Source: Nocardioides terrigena
GTDB lineage: Bacteria; Actinomycetota; Actinomycetes; Propionibacteriales; Nocardioidaceae
Length of the DNA: 64,000 nt
NCBI RefSeq assembly: GCF_003047265.1
Contig: NZ_PZYY01000001.1
Coordinates: 248,001-312,000, forward strand
Direction of reading: 5' to 3'
Shown: piece by piece, positions 52,486 to 61,654 of the stretch
Position numbering within the stretch: position 1 is the first letter of the stretch
Layout of the letters: every line of letters begins with the position of its first letter
Program-made: the position numbers and the translations under genes
The notes under the pieces: generated by a model
The model's database searches: none
What the model saw: the letters and a program-made list of their open reading frames with translations, nothing else
What the model was told of the DNA's origin: nothing

Positions 52486-52789
52486 GCACGGGGACCCTAG
52501 CCCTGAACCGGCCCGCTGGGCAGGGGTCGCTCCACCCGTCCAGGTGGACCACCCGGTCCGGCGATCAGTCCCACCAGTGCAGGTCGCGGCAGGCACTGCG
52601 CACGGCCTGCGACCGGTCGTCTCCACGTACCCGAGCACGGACATGACCACAGTCGACCAGCGGCCGGACCTGCGGCGGAGATGTGTGTGGGATCGGTGTC
52701 ACCTGGTGGCACCGATCCCACACCCAAGGTCGGCCGAGGCGGGTGGAGTCCGACGGCGAGCGGACGGGCGCCCGCCTAGGGTCGAGGTC
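52486..52789. other. Non-coding gap between divergent genes
   Basis: A 304-base gap holding the minus TAGGGT (52499-52494), the long inverted repeat at 52685-52723 and the plus TAGGGT (52777-52782). The intervening 180 bases carry a minus-strand open frame ending DLHWWD that has no start codon I trust. I see no RNA gene. Confidence 0.6.
52685..52723. repeat. 14-bp perfect inverted repeat between divergent genes
   Basis: Left arm 52685-52698 and right arm 52710-52723 are exact reverse complements (GTGTGGGATCGGTG form), with further pairing inside the loop giving an 18-pair stem. It lies about 55 bases above the kinase-like promoter -10. Divergent placement argues against a simple terminator. 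Confidence 0.8.
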
Positions 52790-53608
52790 GTGCAGACCCA
52801 GACCCACGAGCTCACGTTCAGCGACACCGAGGTCCGCAAGCGGTTCGTCTCGTGGGACCGGGGCGAGGCCGAGCGGGAGTGGGGCTGCCTGCGCCTGCTG
52901 GCCGAGCACGCGCCGGGGGTCGCGCCCCGGCCGCTGCGGCGCGAGATCGAGGACGGCGCCCCGGTCGTCGTCATGGAGCGCCTGCCCGGCCGCCCGCTTG
53001 GCGACGAGCCGCTGACGGCTGTGGAGACCGCCTCGCTGGGCGAGGCGCTGCGCAGCCTGTACGACGTCCCGCTCGCCGCGGTGCGCGCCGCCGGGATCAG
53101 CGAGCGCACCTACGGCATCTCGACGCACGCCGGCACCGTCGCGGAGTGGCTGGGGGAGTCCTACGACCTGGCGGCCTGCCAGGACCCGGTGCTGGTGGCG
53201 ACCGCGGTCGACCGGGCCCTCGCGGCGCTGGCCGCCCCGGGTGCGCTCCCGGAGCCGGAGCTGCGGGGCCTGGGCATCGCCGATCTCAACCCGGCCAACG
53301 TCCTGTGGGACGGGGAGCGGTGCCGGCTCGTCGACTTCGAGGACGGCGGGCTCAGCGACCCGGCGTACGAGCTCGCGGACCACGTCGAGCACATCGCGAG
53401 CCGGCTGACCGGGGTGTACGACGCGCAGGCCCTGGTCGGCGCGGTCGGTCTCGACGGGGCCGCACGGCAGCGCTTCGGGGCCTACCGCCCGCTGTGGGCC
53501 GCCTTCTGGCTGGCCATGCTGCTGCCGGGCAACGGCGGGTGGCGACGCAACCCGGCGGGCACCACGGAGCGGCAGGCGCGCCACCTGCTGGACCTGCTCG
53601 AGCCCTGA
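52790..53608 (+). CDS. Aminoglycoside phosphotransferase-fold protein
   Basis: A 272-residue APH/ChoK-fold protein. The catalytic loop is GIADLNPANVLWDGERCRLVDFEDGG: the Asp (D of DLN) and Asn are intact although the usual His before it is Ile/Ala. VVVMERLPGRPL gives the hinge. Likely substrates include small molecules with hydroxyls; antibiotic resistance is not implied. GTG 52790 lies 7 bases from TAGGGT (52777-52782). Confidence 0.82.
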   Translation: MQTQTHELTFSDTEVRKRFVSWDRGEAEREWGCLRLLAEHAPGVAPRPLRREIEDGAPVVVMERLPGRPLGDEPLTAVETASLGEALRSLYDVPLAAVRAAGISERTYGISTHAGTVAEWLGESYDLAACQDPVLVATAVDRALAALAAPGALPEPELRGLGIADLNPANVLWDGERCRLVDFEDGGLSDPAYELADHVEHIASRLTGVYDAQALVGAVGLDGAARQRFGAYRPLWAAFWLAMLLPGNGGWRRNPAGTTERQARHLLDLLEP

Positions 53609-53612
53609 CGGG

Positions 53613-54824
53613 TCAGGGAGCGAGCAGGGCGTTGGCGCAGGTCGCGAGCTCGTTGGTGGCGGTGAGCGGGTTGTCGACCACGCCCTGGGTGGTGCACTGG
53701 GCCACGGCCTGGACGTAGGTGAGCGTCTGGTCCAGCGGCGGGACGCTGGTCGACGGCAGGGTCGGCAGAGTGGGGGGCACGGGGACCGGGACCGGCGCCT
53801 TGGTGGTCGGCGTCTTCGTGGGTTCCTGGGTCGGCTGCTGGGTGGGCGTCTGGGTGGGCGTCGCGGTCTTGGTGGGTTGCTTGGTGGGCTTCTTCGTCGG
53901 TGTGGCGGTGGGGGTGCCGGCCACGGCGACCGGGTTGCCCTGCTGGTCGTCCTTGCCACCGCGGCCCTTGTCCTTGCCCGGACCCGCTGGTCCGGTGGGG
54001 GCGGGGACGAAGACGCCGGCGGACGTGGTGCGGGTCGGCACGGACGTGAACTCACCGTCCATGTAGGCCTGCATGATCGACAGGACCAGGTCGACGTAGT
54101 CGTTGGAATGGTTGTAGCGGTAGACGCTGGCGCGCTGGCCCTGCTCGGCGGACAGGTCGTCCTCGCCGGAGCAGAGGTAGACCGCGGTGGCGAGGGCGGC
54201 GTCGTCGATGTCCTGGGGGTTGCGCCTGCCATCGTTGTCGCCGTCGACGCCGACGACCGTCCAGGTCGACGGGATGAACTGCATCGGGCCGACCGCGCGG
54301 TCGAACTTCTTGTCCGAGTCGTACTGCCCGGCGTCGGTGTCGGTGATCCGCTGGGTGTTGTTGCGCCCGTCGAGCGCGATGCCGTAGATGCCGGGCTGGG
54401 CGACGCCGTCGTCACCGAGGACGTTGCCGCCGAAACGACCGTGGTCGGACTCGACGCGCCCGATGGCCGCGATCAGCTGCCAGGGGAGGTCGCAGGACGT
54501 GTCGGCGGCGTTGATGACCGACTCGGCCCGCTGGTAGGCCGCGAGGGCGGCGGACGGGATGCCGCTGGCGGAGGCGGTGTCGACGATCCGGGCGGCCCGG
54601 CCGCGGGGCACGCTGGGGGCCACCACCCCCGGCACGGAGACGCTGGCGGGGGCCTCGATGGCCTGCGCCGGGACCGTGGTGCCGTCGGGCAGTGCGCCCG
54701 AGCCCTCGTCGCCGGCGACCGCGGAGCCGATGCCCGAGCCGGCCATGCTGGCCGTCCACGCGGCGGAGAGCACGGCCAGCGGCACGAGTGCCGTGGCCTT
54801 GTGCATGCGGCCGAATGCGGACAT
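53613..54824 (-). CDS. Lytic murein transglycosylase-like lipoprotein/secreted protein
   Basis: A 403-residue secreted transglycosylase. A signal peptide (residues 1-37) leads to a linker, then a SLT/MltB-like domain: QLIAAIGRVESDHGRFGG (catalytic Glu125), GPMQFIPSTW, NPQDIDDAALATAVYLC. The last 130 residues are a low-complexity Thr/Pro/Lys/Gln tail with repeated PTxxPT units before a hydrophobic end (ATNELATCANALLAP). It cuts peptidoglycan during growth. ATG 54824 with GGGGAGA about 9 bases upstream. It converges with the kinase-like gene across 4 bases. Confidence 0.9.
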   Translation of the reverse strand: MSAFGRMHKATALVPLAVLSAAWTASMAGSGIGSAVAGDEGSGALPDGTTVPAQAIEAPASVSVPGVVAPSVPRGRAARIVDTASASGIPSAALAAYQRAESVINAADTSCDLPWQLIAAIGRVESDHGRFGGNVLGDDGVAQPGIYGIALDGRNNTQRITDTDAGQYDSDKKFDRAVGPMQFIPSTWTVVGVDGDNDGRRNPQDIDDAALATAVYLCSGEDDLSAEQGQRASVYRYNHSNDYVDLVLSIMQAYMDGEFTSVPTRTTSAGVFVPAPTGPAGPGKDKGRGGKDDQQGNPVAVAGTPTATPTKKPTKQPTKTATPTQTPTQQPTQEPTKTPTTKAPVPVPVPPTLPTLPSTSVPPLDQTLTYVQAVAQCTTQGVVDNPLTATNELATCANALLAP

Positions 54825-55164
54825 CTGCTGGTCTCCCCGTGGTCAGGTGGTGCTGTGTCGCCGGAGCGGTCGCGGCCTCCCTCGAGCTCGCGTGTGGTTC
54901 CAACGAATGTTGTCACAGTGAGTTACGTCGCACCACCGGGCTGTGACCTGCGTCCCATCCCGGCCCCTCCGTGACAGTGGTGTGGCGCCCCCATCCTCCC
55001 CCGATGAGGCCGCCGTGACACCCCGTGCGGGCAATTCGTACCCAAGACTCGGGCGGATGGGTCCCCGGGCCGCCCGCCCAGCTGCACCCGCCGAGCGGGT
55101 GGGCGCGGCTCCGCACCGCCCTCCCGAATACGTCCGGGCTTGGTGGCTGGGCGACAATGACCGG
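54825..55164. other. Non-coding gap between transglycosylase and hemL
   Basis: A 340-base divergent gap. A less GC-rich core (about 54900-54930) includes the palindrome TCACAGTGA (54913-54921), a candidate regulatory site. The right end carries the hemL -10. Open frames are present but look non-coding. I searched for a c-di-AMP (ydaO) riboswitch because such switches precede cell-wall hydrolases, and did not find one. Confidence 0.6.
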
Positions 55165-56517
55165 GTGACCCAGCCCCTGCAGGCCACGGCCCCGACCACC
55201 CACAGCAGCGCGCTCTTCGAGCGGGCCCGCGCCGTGACCCCCGGTGGGGTCAACTCACCGGTCCGTGCGTTCAACGCGGTGGGCGGGACCCCCCGCTTCA
55301 TCCGCTCGGCCTCCGGCGCCTGGCTCACCGACGTCGACGGCAACGAGTACGTCGACCTCATCTGCTCGTGGGGCCCGATGCTGCTCGGCCACGCCCACCC
55401 CGAGGTGCAGGCCGCGGTCGCCGCGGCGGTGGCACGCGGGACGTCGTACGGCACCCCCACCGAGCCCGAGGTCGAGCTGGCCGAGGAGATCGTCTCCCGC
55501 ACGCCGGTCGAGGCGGTCCGCTTCGTCTCCAGCGGCACCGAGGCGACCATGTCGGCGATCCGGCTGGCCCGCGGCTTCACCGGTCGCGACCTCGTCGTGA
55601 AGTTCGCCGGCTGCTACCACGGCCACGTCGACGCGCTGCTCGCCTCGGCGGGCTCCGGCCTGGCCACCCTCGCCGTCCCCGGCACGCCCGGCGTCCCGGC
55701 CTCCGCGGCGGGCGAGACGATCGTGCTGCCCTACAACGACCGGGCCGCGGTGGAGCGGGCCTTCGCCGAGCACGGCGACCGGATCGCCTGCCTCATCACC
55801 GAGGCCACCCCCGGCAACATGGGCGTCGTCCCTCCCGAGCCGGGCTTCAACGGCTTCCTCGCGGAGACCTGTCGTCGGCACGGCGCGCTCTTCGTCAGCG
55901 ACGAGGTGATGACCGGCTTCCGCGCCACCCGGCAGGGCGGCTGGGGTCTCGACGGCGCCGTGGAGGGGTGGACCCCCGACCTGATGACCTTCGGCAAGGT
56001 GATGGGCGGCGGCTTCCCGGCCGCGGCCTTCGGCGGCCGCGCCGACGTGATGGGCCGCCTGGCGCCGGACGGGCCCGTCTACCAGGCCGGCACCCTCTCG
56101 GGGAACCCGGTCGCCACCACCGCGGGGCTCGCCACGCTGCGGCTCGCGACCGAGGAGGTCTACACCCGGCTGGGCGAGACCGCCGCGACGATCGGCTCCG
56201 CGGCCGTCGACGCCCTGCAGGGCGCCGGGGTGCCGCACCGCCTCCAGTCGGCGGGCACGATGTTCTCGATCTTCTTCGCCGACGGCGAGGTCCGCGACTT
56301 CGCCGGCGCGAGCCGGCAGGACACCGGTGCGTTCGCGGCGTTCTTCCATGCCATGCTCGAGGGCGGGGTCTACCTGCCCCCCTCGGCGTACGAGGCGTGG
56401 TTCGTGTCGGCGGCCCACGACGACCGCGCCGTGCAGACCGTCCTCGACGCGCTGCCCGCGGCCGCCCGTGCCGCCGCGGCGGCCATCCCCTCCGACAGCG
56501 AAGGAAACCGCTCCTGA
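55165..56517 (+). CDS. hemL: Glutamate-1-semialdehyde 2,1-aminomutase
   Basis: A 450-residue PLP enzyme converting glutamate-1-semialdehyde to 5-aminolevulinate, the product passed to Hem[13 protein letters not shown] at the start, [29 protein letters not shown] and the PLP Lys in [18 protein letters not shown] are diagnostic. The GTG at 55165 has GACAAT 6 bases upstream (55153-55158); the frame is open above but unconserved. It overlaps the phosphatase gene (TGATG). It begins the hemL-resA-ccsB unit. Confidence 0.95.
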   Translation: MTQPLQATAPTTHSSALFERARAVTPGGVNSPVRAFNAVGGTPRFIRSASGAWLTDVDGNEYVDLICSWGPMLLGHAHPEVQAAVAAAVARGTSYGTPTEPEVELAEEIVSRTPVEAVRFVSSGTEATMSAIRLARGFTGRDLVVKFAGCYHGHVDALLASAGSGLATLAVPGTPGVPASAAGETIVLPYNDRAAVERAFAEHGDRIACLITEATPGNMGVVPPEPGFNGFLAETCRRHGALFVSDEVMTGFRATRQGGWGLDGAVEGWTPDLMTFGKVMGGGFPAAAFGGRADVMGRLAPDGPVYQAGTLSGNPVATTAGLATLRLATEEVYTRLGETAATIGSAAVDALQGAGVPHRLQSAGTMFSIFFADGEVRDFAGASRQDTGAFAAFFHAMLEGGVYLPPSAYEAWFVSAAHDDRAVQTVLDALPAAARAAAAAIPSDSEGNRS

Positions 56518-57188
56518 TGGAGACGATCGTCCACCTGCTCCGCCACGGCGAGGTCCACAACCCCGAGGGCATCCTCTACGGCCGTCGCGACGGGTTCCAC
56601 CTCTCCGACCTGGGCACCCGGATGGCCCGCCGGGTCGCCGAGACGATCGGTGACCGCGACATCGTCCACCTGGTCAGCTCGCCGCTGGAGCGGGCCCGCG
56701 AGACCATCGCGCCGCTCGCCGCAGCACGCGGGCTGGAGCCGGTGATCGACAAGCGAGTCATCGAGTCGGCCAACAAGTTCGAGGGGATCAGCTTCCGCGA
56801 CGGCGGCATGACCTTCGTCAAGCGTCCGGCGCTGCTGCGCCACATGTACAACCCCGTGAAGCCGTCGTGGGGCGAGCCGTACGACGACATCGCGGCGCGG
56901 ATGATGGCCGCCGTCCACGACGCGCGCGACGCCGCCCGCGGCCACGAGGCGGTGGTGGTCTCCCACCAGCTGCCGATCTGGACCACCCGCCTCTTCGCGG
57001 AGCGCAAGTCCTACCTCCACCACCCCAAGAAGCGCCAGTGCACCCTGTGCTCGCTCACGTCGCTGCACTTCGACGACGACCGCCTGGTGCGGGTGACCTA
57101 CTCCGAGCCGGCCGGCGACATGATCCCGGTGGCCGACCGGTCGGCACCGTTCTCGGCCGGTGGGGCCGCCGCGGAGGACCGGCCCTGA
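56517..57188 (+). CDS. Histidine phosphatase family protein
   Basis: A 223-residue phosphoglycerate-mutase-fold protein. The RHG motif is LLRHGEVHNPEGILYGRRDGF and the second catalytic His in VVSHQLPIW. It is the Rv0525 equivalent sitting between hemL and the thioredoxin-like gene; substrate unknown. ATG 56517 shares the hemL stop and has GAAGGAAA about 9 bases upstream. Confidence 0.88.
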   Translation: METIVHLLRHGEVHNPEGILYGRRDGFHLSDLGTRMARRVAETIGDRDIVHLVSSPLERARETIAPLAAARGLEPVIDKRVIESANKFEGISFRDGGMTFVKRPALLRHMYNPVKPSWGEPYDDIAARMMAAVHDARDAARGHEAVVVSHQLPIWTTRLFAERKSYLHHPKKRQCTLCSLTSLHFDDDRLVRVTYSEPAGDMIPVADRSAPFSAGGAAAEDRP

Positions 57189-57190
57189 TC

Positions 57191-57811
57191 GTGCGCTCCC
57201 ACCCCTCGCGCCCACGGACCCCCGGCGCCCTCGTCTCCCTGCTCGCCTGCCTCCTCCTCGGCACGGTGGCCCTCGGCGGCTGCTCGTCCCTGGAGGGCTC
57301 GGGCGACAAGGGCTACGTCACCAGCGACGGCCAGGTCGAGGTCGTGGCCGCCGCCGACCGCGGCGAGCCGATCGAGCTCGAGGGCGAGGACCTGGACGGT
57401 GAGCCGCTGTCGCTCGCCGACCTGCGTGGGCAGCCCGTGGTGGTCAACGTCTGGTGGTCGGCCTGCCCGCCGTGCCGGGTCGAGCAGCCGGACCTCACCG
57501 AGGCGGCGGCCGAGCTCGAGGGCGAGGCGGCCTTCGTCGGGCTCAACATCCGTGACTCGTCGTCCGACCAGGCCAACGCCTACGTCCGGACGTTCGACGT
57601 GCCCTACCCGTCCTTCTACTCCGCCGACGGCAAGGCGCTGGTGCCCTTCTACGGCACCCTGACCGCCTACACCGTGCCGGCGACCGTGGTGCTCGACGCC
57701 GAGGGGCGCATCGCCGCCTCGGTCCTCGGCGCCCTGCCGTCGAAGCAGACGCTGGTCGACCTCGTCAACGACACCGCCGCCGAGGCCACCGCTGCCGGGG
57801 ACGCCTCGTGA
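57191..57811 (+). CDS. resA: Thioredoxin-like lipoprotein, ResA-type
   Basis: A 206-residue lipoprotein. Lipobox LGGC with Cys31, then a thioredoxin fold with CPPC at 92-95 (VWWSACPPCRVEQP) and cis-Pro TVPATVV. It reduces the haem-attachment Cys pair of apocytochrome c outside the membrane, receiving electrons from CcdA. GTG 57191, 2 bases after the phosphatase stop; stop overlaps ccdA (GTGA). Confidence 0.92.
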   Translation: MRSHPSRPRTPGALVSLLACLLLGTVALGGCSSLEGSGDKGYVTSDGQVEVVAAADRGEPIELEGEDLDGEPLSLADLRGQPVVVNVWWSACPPCRVEQPDLTEAAAELEGEAAFVGLNIRDSSSDQANAYVRTFDVPYPSFYSADGKALVPFYGTLTAYTVPATVVLDAEGRIAASVLGALPSKQTLVDLVNDTAAEATAAGDAS

Positions 57812-58557
57812 GCGACTGGTTCACCGACCAGGCCGCGTACGGCTCGCTCGCCCTCGCGGTCCCCGTCGCCCTGCTCGCCGGCCTGGTCTCGTTCTTCTCC
57901 CCGTGCGTGATCCCGCTGCTGCCGGGCTACCTCTCCTACGCGACCGGGCTGTCCGGCGCCGACCTGGAGAACGCCCGCCGCGGCCGGATGCTCGCGGGTG
58001 CCCTGCTCTTCGTCCTCGGCTTCACCGTCGTCTTCGTGGCCATCGGGACGGCGGCCGGCTCGATGGGCGCCTGGCTGGTCGACTGGAAGCGCGAGATCAC
58101 CGTCGTGCTCGGCCTGGTGACGATCGTGCTGGGACTGATGTTCGCCGGACTGATGCCCGGCCTCCAGCGCGACTGGCGCGTCCACCAGGTGCCGGCCGTG
58201 GGCCTCGCCGCGGCGCCGCTGCTGGGCTTCCTCTTCGGCCTGGGCTGGAGCCCGTGCATGGGGCCCACACTCGCGGTGATCACCAACCTCTCCCTCAACG
58301 AGGGCACTGCGGCCCGCGGCGCCCTGCTGTCGGCGATCTACGCCCTGGGCCTCGGCCTGCCGTTCATCATCGCCGCCCTCGCCTACCGCCGCGCGCTGAC
58401 CGTCTTCGCCGTCATCCGCCGCCACCAGCTGTGGGTGATGCGGGCCGGGGGGCTCATGCTCGTGCTCGTCGGCGTCCTGCTGGTCACCGGCCTGTGGGAC
58501 CAGATGGTCCAGTGGCTCCAGGTCCGCATGGTCACCTCCTTCGAGACGGCGGTCTGA
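57808..58557 (+). CDS. ccdA: Cytochrome c biogenesis protein CcdA
   Basis: A 249-residue six-helix membrane protein carrying electrons across the membrane to ResA. The two redox Cys are C33 in SFFSPCVIPLLPGYL and the one in GLGWSPCMGPTL. It overlaps resA by 4 bases; resB follows one base after its stop. Confidence 0.94.
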   Translation: MSDWFTDQAAYGSLALAVPVALLAGLVSFFSPCVIPLLPGYLSYATGLSGADLENARRGRMLAGALLFVLGFTVVFVAIGTAAGSMGAWLVDWKREITVVLGLVTIVLGLMFAGLMPGLQRDWRVHQVPAVGLAAAPLLGFLFGLGWSPCMGPTLAVITNLSLNEGTAARGALLSAIYALGLGLPFIIAALAYRRALTVFAVIRRHQLWVMRAGGLMLVLVGVLLVTGLWDQMVQWLQVRMVTSFETAV

Positions 58558-58558
58558 G

Positions 58559-60154
58559 GTGACCACCCACTCGTCCGGTGACGACCGGCAGGCCCAGCCG
58601 ATGCCCACCGACATGAGCGCGCGCGAGCTCGCACGCTGGTCGTGGCGGCAGCTCACGTCGATGCGCACCGCCCTGGTGCTGCTGCTCCTCCTCGCGCTGG
58701 CCGCGATCCCCGGTTCGGTCGTCCCGCAGGAGGACGTCGACGCGCTGGCCGCCGGCCGGTGGAAGGACGCGCACCCCGACCTGGCACCGGTCTACGAGCG
58801 GCTCGGGCTGTTCTCGGTCTACGACTCGGTGTGGTTCTCCGCGATCTACATCCTGCTGATGATCTCGCTGGTCGGCTGCATCCTGCCCCGGTCCGCGGTC
58901 TACTGGCGGGCGCTGCGGGCCCGGCCGCCCCGCGCCCCCCGCAACCTGTCCCGCCTGCCGGAGCACGCGTCGTACCGGACGGACGAGGGGGCGGACGACG
59001 TCCTCGCGGCGGCCGCGACGGAGCTGAGGCGGCGTCGCTACCGCGTCGAGGTCCGCGAGGGCGCGGTCTCGGCCGAGAAGGGCTACCTGCGGGAGGCCGG
59101 CAACCTGCTCTTCCACCTGTCGGTGCTCGTGGTGCTGGTCGGATTCGCCGTCGGTGGGCTGTTCGGCTTCAAGGCCGGCGTCATCGTGACCGTCGGCAAC
59201 GGCTTCTCCAACAACCCGACGCAGTACGACGAGTTCGTCCCCGGCAGCCTCTTCGGTGCCGACGACATGGACGGCTTCTCCGTGGCGGTGGAGGACTTCG
59301 ACATCACCTGGCTGACCGAGGGGCCGGCCAAGGGGCAGGCGCGCAAGTTCGTCTCCCACCTCGACTACACGACGGCCGACGGCGAGAGCGGCACCTACGA
59401 CCTGCGCGTCAACCACCCGCTGGCCATCGGCGACACCGAGGTCTTCCTGATCGGGCACGGCTACGCCCCCGTCGTCACGATCACCGACGGCAACGGGGAC
59501 GTGGCCTACAGCGGCCCGACGATTTTCCTGCCGACGGGCCCGACCTTCGACAGCTTCGGTGTCATCAAGGCGCCGGACGCGCAGCCCGGCCAGATCGCCC
59601 TGGAGGGCACGTTCTACCCGACGTTCGCCCTCGGCGACGGCCTGCCGCGGTCGGTGTTCGGCGACGCGGTCAACCCGCTGATGTCGCTGTTCGTCTACAC
59701 CGGCGACCTCGGGCTCGACGACGGCGGCAGCCAGTCGGTCTACGTGCTGGACAAGTCGAACGCCGAGCAGCTCATGCAGGACGACGGCCAGCCGCTGCGG
59801 CTCGACATGCGTCCCGGCGACACGGTGGAGCTGCCCGACGGGCTCGGCACCGTGACCTTCGACGGCGTCCAGCGCTGGAACAAGCTGCAGATCAGCGAGA
59901 CCCCCGGCAAGCTCGTCGCCCTCGGGGGCGTCGTGCTGGCCCTCGTCGGCCTCCTCGGGTCGCTCTTCATCCGGCCGCGCCGGCTGTGGGTGCGGGCCCG
60001 CGAGCAGGACGGCGCCACCGTCGTGGACGTCGCCGCCCTCGACCGCTCCAACGGCGGTGACCCCGACCGGGGTGCCGCCGAGCTCGTGGCGATCATGGAC
60101 ACCCTGCGCGCCGGTTCCGGCGGCGCGGGCAGCACCACCAAGGAGAGCTCGTGA
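58559..60154 (+). CDS. resB: Cytochrome c biogenesis protein ResB
   Basis: A 531-residue System II component. Three N-terminal membrane helices, a large extracytoplasmic domain (about residues 230-450) and a C-terminal helix (VALGGVVLALVGLLGSLFI). With CcsB it moves haem across the membrane and attaches it. GTG 58559; overlaps ccsB by 4 bases after AAGGAG. Confidence 0.93.
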   Translation: MTTHSSGDDRQAQPMPTDMSARELARWSWRQLTSMRTALVLLLLLALAAIPGSVVPQEDVDALAAGRWKDAHPDLAPVYERLGLFSVYDSVWFSAIYILLMISLVGCILPRSAVYWRALRARPPRAPRNLSRLPEHASYRTDEGADDVLAAAATELRRRRYRVEVREGAVSAEKGYLREAGNLLFHLSVLVVLVGFAVGGLFGFKAGVIVTVGNGFSNNPTQYDEFVPGSLFGADDMDGFSVAVEDFDITWLTEGPAKGQARKFVSHLDYTTADGESGTYDLRVNHPLAIGDTEVFLIGHGYAPVVTITDGNGDVAYSGPTIFLPTGPTFDSFGVIKAPDAQPGQIALEGTFYPTFALGDGLPRSVFGDAVNPLMSLFVYTGDLGLDDGGSQSVYVLDKSNAEQLMQDDGQPLRLDMRPGDTVELPDGLGTVTFDGVQRWNKLQISETPGKLVALGGVVLALVGLLGSLFIRPRRLWVRAREQDGATVVDVAALDRSNGGDPDRGAAELVAIMDTLRAGSGGAGSTTKESS

Positions 60155-61143
60155 CCGACGCATCGTGGGAGACCCTCAGCAACCAGGCCGTCGCGGCCGC
60201 CGGGGTCGTCTACTTCCTCGCCCTGATGGCGCACCTGGTCCAGTGGGCGTCGTTGCGCAAGCTGCCGGCCGACGAGGTGGTCACCACCGGGCGCACCGCG
60301 ATGGCCGGTCGCCTCGGCGTGCTGCTGACCGCGGTGGCGGCGCTCGTGCACGGCCTGGCGCTCGTCGCGCGGGGCATGGCCGCGGACCCCAACCGGGTGC
60401 CCTGGGGCAACATGTACGAGTTCACGCTCTCCGGCACCTTCGTCGTCACCCTGCTCTACCTGCTCCTGCTGCGCCGCTTCGACCTCGAGTGGATGGGCCC
60501 CCTCGTCGTGGGCCTCGTGCTGGCGCTGATGATGACCGCGGTCGTCTGGCTCTACTCGCCGGTCGCGCCGCTCACCGAGGCGCTCTACAGCCCGTGGCTG
60601 GTCATCCACGTGGTGTCCGCGGTCATCGCCACCGGCGCCTTCACCCTGGGCGGTATCTGCTCGGTGCTCTACCTGCTCAAGGAGCGCTCCACCAAGGAGC
60701 GCGGCTACCTCGCCCGGGTGCCCGAGCTGGCCTCCCTGGACCGGATCTCCTACCGGATGCACGCCTTCGCGTTCCCGGTGTGGACCTTCGCCGTGCTCAT
60801 CACCGGGCCGATCTGGGCCCACCAGGCCTGGTCGTCGTACTGGAATTGGGACCCCAAGGAGGTCTGGGCCTTCATCACCTGGGTCGTCTACGCGGCCTAC
60901 CTCCACGCCCGCGCCACGGTCGGCTGGAAGGGCCGCAACGCGGCGTACGTCGCGCTGGTGGGCCTGGCGACGCTGTGGTTCAACTTCATCGGGATCAACT
61001 TCTTCAGCACGAGCTCGCAGCACTCCTACGCTGCGCCCGCGCTGGTCGAGCAGCGACCGGCGTACGACGACGTCGCCCCCGGCCGCGCGGCTCAGGTGCC
61101 GGTGCCGGTCCCGCCGGGACCGCCGGTCCCGCCTTCTTCCTGA
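60151..61143 (+). CDS. ccsB: Cytochrome c biogenesis protein CcsB
   Basis: A 330-residue membrane haem handler (CcsA/CcsB family). The haem-binding WWD-type motif is AHQAWSSYWNWDPKEVWAFITW, with conserved His in LVIHVVSAV and HARATVG. Eight helices are expected. The last 25 residues are Pro/Val-rich and overlap the oppositely oriented small gene for 52 bases. It completes the resA-ccdA-resB-ccsB set. Confidence 0.94.
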   Translation: MTDASWETLSNQAVAAAGVVYFLALMAHLVQWASLRKLPADEVVTTGRTAMAGRLGVLLTAVAALVHGLALVARGMAADPNRVPWGNMYEFTLSGTFVVTLLYLLLLRRFDLEWMGPLVVGLVLALMMTAVVWLYSPVAPLTEALYSPWLVIHVVSAVIATGAFTLGGICSVLYLLKERSTKERGYLARVPELASLDRISYRMHAFAFPVWTFAVLITGPIWAHQAWSSYWNWDPKEVWAFITWVVYAAYLHARATVGWKGRNAAYVALVGLATLWFNFIGINFFSTSSQHSYAAPALVEQRPAYDDVAPGRAAQVPVPVPPGPPVPPSS

Positions 61144-61316
61144 CGTCGCTTGCGGTCGAGGTCGCGCAGGAATTCGGGGTCGTCGTCGGGTCCGTGAGGA
61201 CGTGGGGGCGGCGCCGCGGGTCGTCGCGGCGGCGGGCGCAGGCCGCGCTGCTGGGCCACCCGCACGAGGGCGTAGACGACCAGTGCCAGCAGCACGAGGA
61301 ACACCAGGAACTTCAC
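61092..61316 (-). CDS. Small membrane protein, antisense-overlapping ccsB
   Basis: A 74-residue protein with one membrane helix (KFLVFLVLLALVVYALV), a basic Pro-rich stretch and an acidic/Gly tail. The GTG at 61316 lies 6 bases from TACATT on the minus strand (61328-61323). Its 3' end overlaps ccsB by 52 bases in convergent orientation. It may be a PLDc_N-like small membrane protein; function unknown. Confidence 0.6.
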   Translation of the reverse strand: MKFLVFLVLLALVVYALVRVAQQRGLRPPPRRPAAPPPRPHGPDDDPEFLRDLDRKRRQEEGGTGGPGGTGTGT

Positions 61317-61387
61317 CCCCCCAATGTAGGCGGCCACGCAACCGCCCACCTGGGTCATGCTCCCGGGCAGCACCTAGGCTTGGTGGC

Positions 61388-61654
61388 GTGAAGGAGTTCT
61401 TCGTCTACACCGCCCTGCGTGTCCTGCTGTTCATCGGCATGGTCGGCCTCGTCCTCGGCGTCTGGACGCTGCTCGACGGCGACGGCCGGGTCAACATGAT
61501 CTGGCCCGTGGTCATCGCGTTCGCGCTCTCGGGGGTCGCGTCGTACTTCCTGCTCAACCGCCAGCGCGACGCCTTCGCCCGCAAGGTCGAGGAGCGCGCC
61601 GCCCGCGCCAGCGCGGCGTTCGACGAGCGCCGCGCCCGCGAGGACAAGGAGTAG
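61388..61654 (+). CDS. DUF4229 membrane protein
   Basis: An 88-residue protein with two membrane helices (YTALRVLLFIGMVGLVLGVW and WPVVIAFALSGVASYFLL) and a basic, coiled C-terminus (RQRDAFARKVEERAARASA). Family of unknown function found near the cytochrome c genes in actinobacteria. GTG 61388 lies 7 bases from TAGGCT (61375-61380). Confidence 0.82.
   Translation: MKEFFVYTALRVLLFIGMVGLVLGVWTLLDGDGRVNMIWPVVIAFALSGVASYFLLNRQRDAFARKVEERAARASAAFDERRAREDKE

Noticed and set aside
52565..52680. Minus-strand frame ending in DDRSQAV...DLHWWD, WhiB-like at a glance
   Set aside because: No acceptable start codon, no Cys quartet of WhiB proteins, and it overlaps an intergenic palindrome; likely chance.
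54825..55164. c-di-AMP (ydaO) riboswitch upstream of the transglycosylase
   Set aside because: Such switches precede actinobacterial cell-wall hydrolases and disA is nearby, but I could not find the conserved ydaO core sequences on the minus strand.
58540..58557. Third copy of the TTCGAGACGG element at the ccdA end
   Set aside because: Only the left ten bases match and they encode the natural end of CcdA; no right half is present.
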